Position numbers and translations under genes: made by a program. From Palsa-504 sp963756575 (GTDB lineage: Bacteria; Actinomycetota; Actinomycetes; Streptosporangiales; Streptosporangiaceae): a stretch of DNA of 64,000 nt. Below the pieces are notes generated by a model. That model ran no database searches, was not told the origin of the DNA, and saw only the letters and a program-made list of their open reading frames with translations. Positions 63,342-64,000 of this stretch are shown in pieces. Position 1 is the first letter of the stretch. Each line of letters starts with the position of its first letter. The stretch spans positions 1,054,001 to 1,118,000 of the forward strand of contig CAVWOM010000021.1 in NCBI GenBank assembly GCA_963756575.1, in the 5' to 3' direction.

Positions 63342-63664
63342 CCATCCCGAACGAGCCGCCACCCGCCCCGCCACCCCCGCCTGCCATCCCTACCTAACCC
63401 CCCGCCCGCCACGCCCCCCCACCCGCCACGCCCCCCGCCCGCCACGCCCCCCGCCCGCCGCGCGCCCCCACCCGCCATGCCCCCGGCCCGCTGCGCGCCC
63501 CCGCCCGCTGCGCGCCCCCGCCCGCTGCGCGCCCCCGCCCGCCATGCCCCCGCCCGCCATGCCCCCGCCCGCCATGCCCCCGGCCCGCGCCATGCCCCCG
63601 GCCCGCTGCGCGCCCCGCCCATCCGCGACCTCATCTGCCACCCTTACCCCACCCCCACCATCTC
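63342..63664. repeat. C-rich low-complexity spacer after glpK
   Basis: 323 bp of CCCGCCCGCCACGCCCC-like units (15-17 bp, with GCTGCGCGCCC and GCCATGCCCC variants). Translations are Pro/Arg/Ala-only. No gene seen. The hairpin element copy 2 follows directly. Confidence 0.75.
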
Positions 63665-63721
63665 GGTTCAATGGTTGTGGCAACGTAATGGATAGAGCCA
63701 TTACAGTGCCACAACCATTGG
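63665..63721. repeat. Dispersed hairpin element, copy 2
   Basis: Arms CAATGGTTGTGGCA (63669-63682) and TGCCACAACCATTG (63707-63720) are identical to copy 1 and have the same 24-base separation. The core contains TAATGG-ATAGAG-CCATTA, an inner stem different from that in copy 1 (GCCC-GATA-GGGC). It lies between the convergent ends of glpK and the right-edge gene. Confidence 0.85.
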
Positions 63722-63745
63722 ATCCTTGAGGGAACGGGCACCGGG

Positions 63746-64000
63746 CTAGGTGGCCTCGCGCCCATCGAAGCGGACGCCGGCCCAGGGGTCGTAGTCGACC
63801 TCGAGGGACTCCTGCGGCGGGCGCTGCGCCTCGGGGACGTGCCGCAGGTTGAGCCGGATCCGGTACCAGGCCGAGCTGCGCCCGCGCATCGCGTCGACCA
63901 GCACGTCGGCGGGCTCCAGCAGCGGCCAGACGTCGGCGTGCCTGCCCTTCCACTGCTCCAGCCCCGCCATGGCCTCCTTCTTGGTCTCCGCCCGCGCCAC
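63746..64000 (-). CDS. Hypothetical protein, cut by the right edge
   Basis: At least 84 residues, ending FDGREAT with TAG at 63746-63748. The visible part has AMRGRSSAWYRIRLNLRHVP and EVDYDPWAGVRF, a mixed alpha/beta pattern without catalytic signature. The frame is open to the edge; a GTG at the edge could be the start, but a longer gene is more likely. Function not recognised. Confidence 0.6.
   Translation of the reverse strand: MARAETKKEAMAGLEQWKGRHADVWPLLEPADVLVDAMRGRSSAWYRIRLNLRHVPEAQRPPQESLEVDYDPWAGVRFDGREAT

Noticed and set aside
1..64000. tRNA, rRNA, prophage or secondary-metabolite gene clusters
   Set aside because: No T-loop/anticodon pattern, rRNA segment, phage structural gene or PKS/NRPS module was seen by reading; a covariance-model search was not possible here.

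Overview
The window is high-GC (roughly 70 percent), densely packed DNA from an actinomycete chromosome. Evidence for this includes GTG starts with AGGAGG-type leaders, ATGA/GTGA start-stop overlaps, Tat-type lipoproteins, a HelD-type ATPase, ROK, IclR and CGNR regulators, and two blocks that are syntenic in Actinobacteria: dxr-rseP-ispG and rimP-nusA-ylxR-infB-ylxP-rbfA-truB-ribF. The genus cannot be fixed from what I see. No rRNA, tRNA, CRISPR array, prophage or replication origin was recognised.

Layout. 1-0.9 kb: wreck of a transposase running off the left edge. 1.3-3.7: a secreted alkaline-phosphatase-superfamily hydrolase whose signal peptide is out of frame with the enzyme. 3.8-7.6: isoprenoid (MEP) genes dxr and ispG around the membrane protease rseP. 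7.8-8.6: a DeoR regulator, then 2 kb of non-coding, repeat-rich DNA with candidate operators. 10.6-13.8: a sugar-type ABC importer (lipoprotein, permease, single-domain ATPase). 13.9-24: TAP-family hydrolase, DUF4081/GNAT protein, MarR regulator, a conserved unknown, ROK regulator, HelD-like ATPase, a small unknown, and an amidase pseudogene disrupted by a 15-bp minisatellite. 24.4-25.5: two ferritin-like proteins. 25.6-34.1: the translation and transcription-termination operon ending in truB and ribF. 34.1-36: a beta-lactamase-fold esterase and a VOC protein behind a double-operator promoter. 36-53: a nucleoside uptake and salvage region (phosphosugar mutase, BMP-type ABC importer, cdd, deoA, add, upp) with an embedded two-component system and a Ser/Thr kinase next to an FHA-like protein. 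53.2-55.4: an IclR regulator divergent from pobA, with a 31-codon remnant resembling the start of a benzaldehyde dehydrogenase. 55.4-59.4: an unknown, a methyltransferase, a DMT exporter and a CGNR regulator. 59.4-63.3: divergent glpD and glpK, with glpD translationally coupled to an unusual ribbon-helix-helix/HTH protein. 63.7-64.0: a gene cut by the right edge.

How the parts fit. Nucleosides imported by the BMP system would be deaminated (cdd, add) and phosphorolysed (deoA). The pentose phosphates released could be handled by the phosphosugar mutase, and free uracil rescued by upp. glpK and glpD convert glycerol to dihydroxyacetone phosphate. pobA feeds protocatechuate.

Three patterns run through the window. 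(1) Several conserved genes carry one apparent single-base frameshift (phosphatase, GNAT, HelD, probably nusA, phosphosugar mutase) and the amidase carries more, which suggests either base-level assembly errors or real decay. (2) Intergenic spaces are full of short tandem duplications of 15-27 bp. (3) Two copies of a 53-bp hairpin element with identical arms, identical spacing and independently self-complementary cores sit between convergent gene pairs 47 kb apart. This element and the RHH-HTH-RHH protein are the most promising leads for something undescribed.
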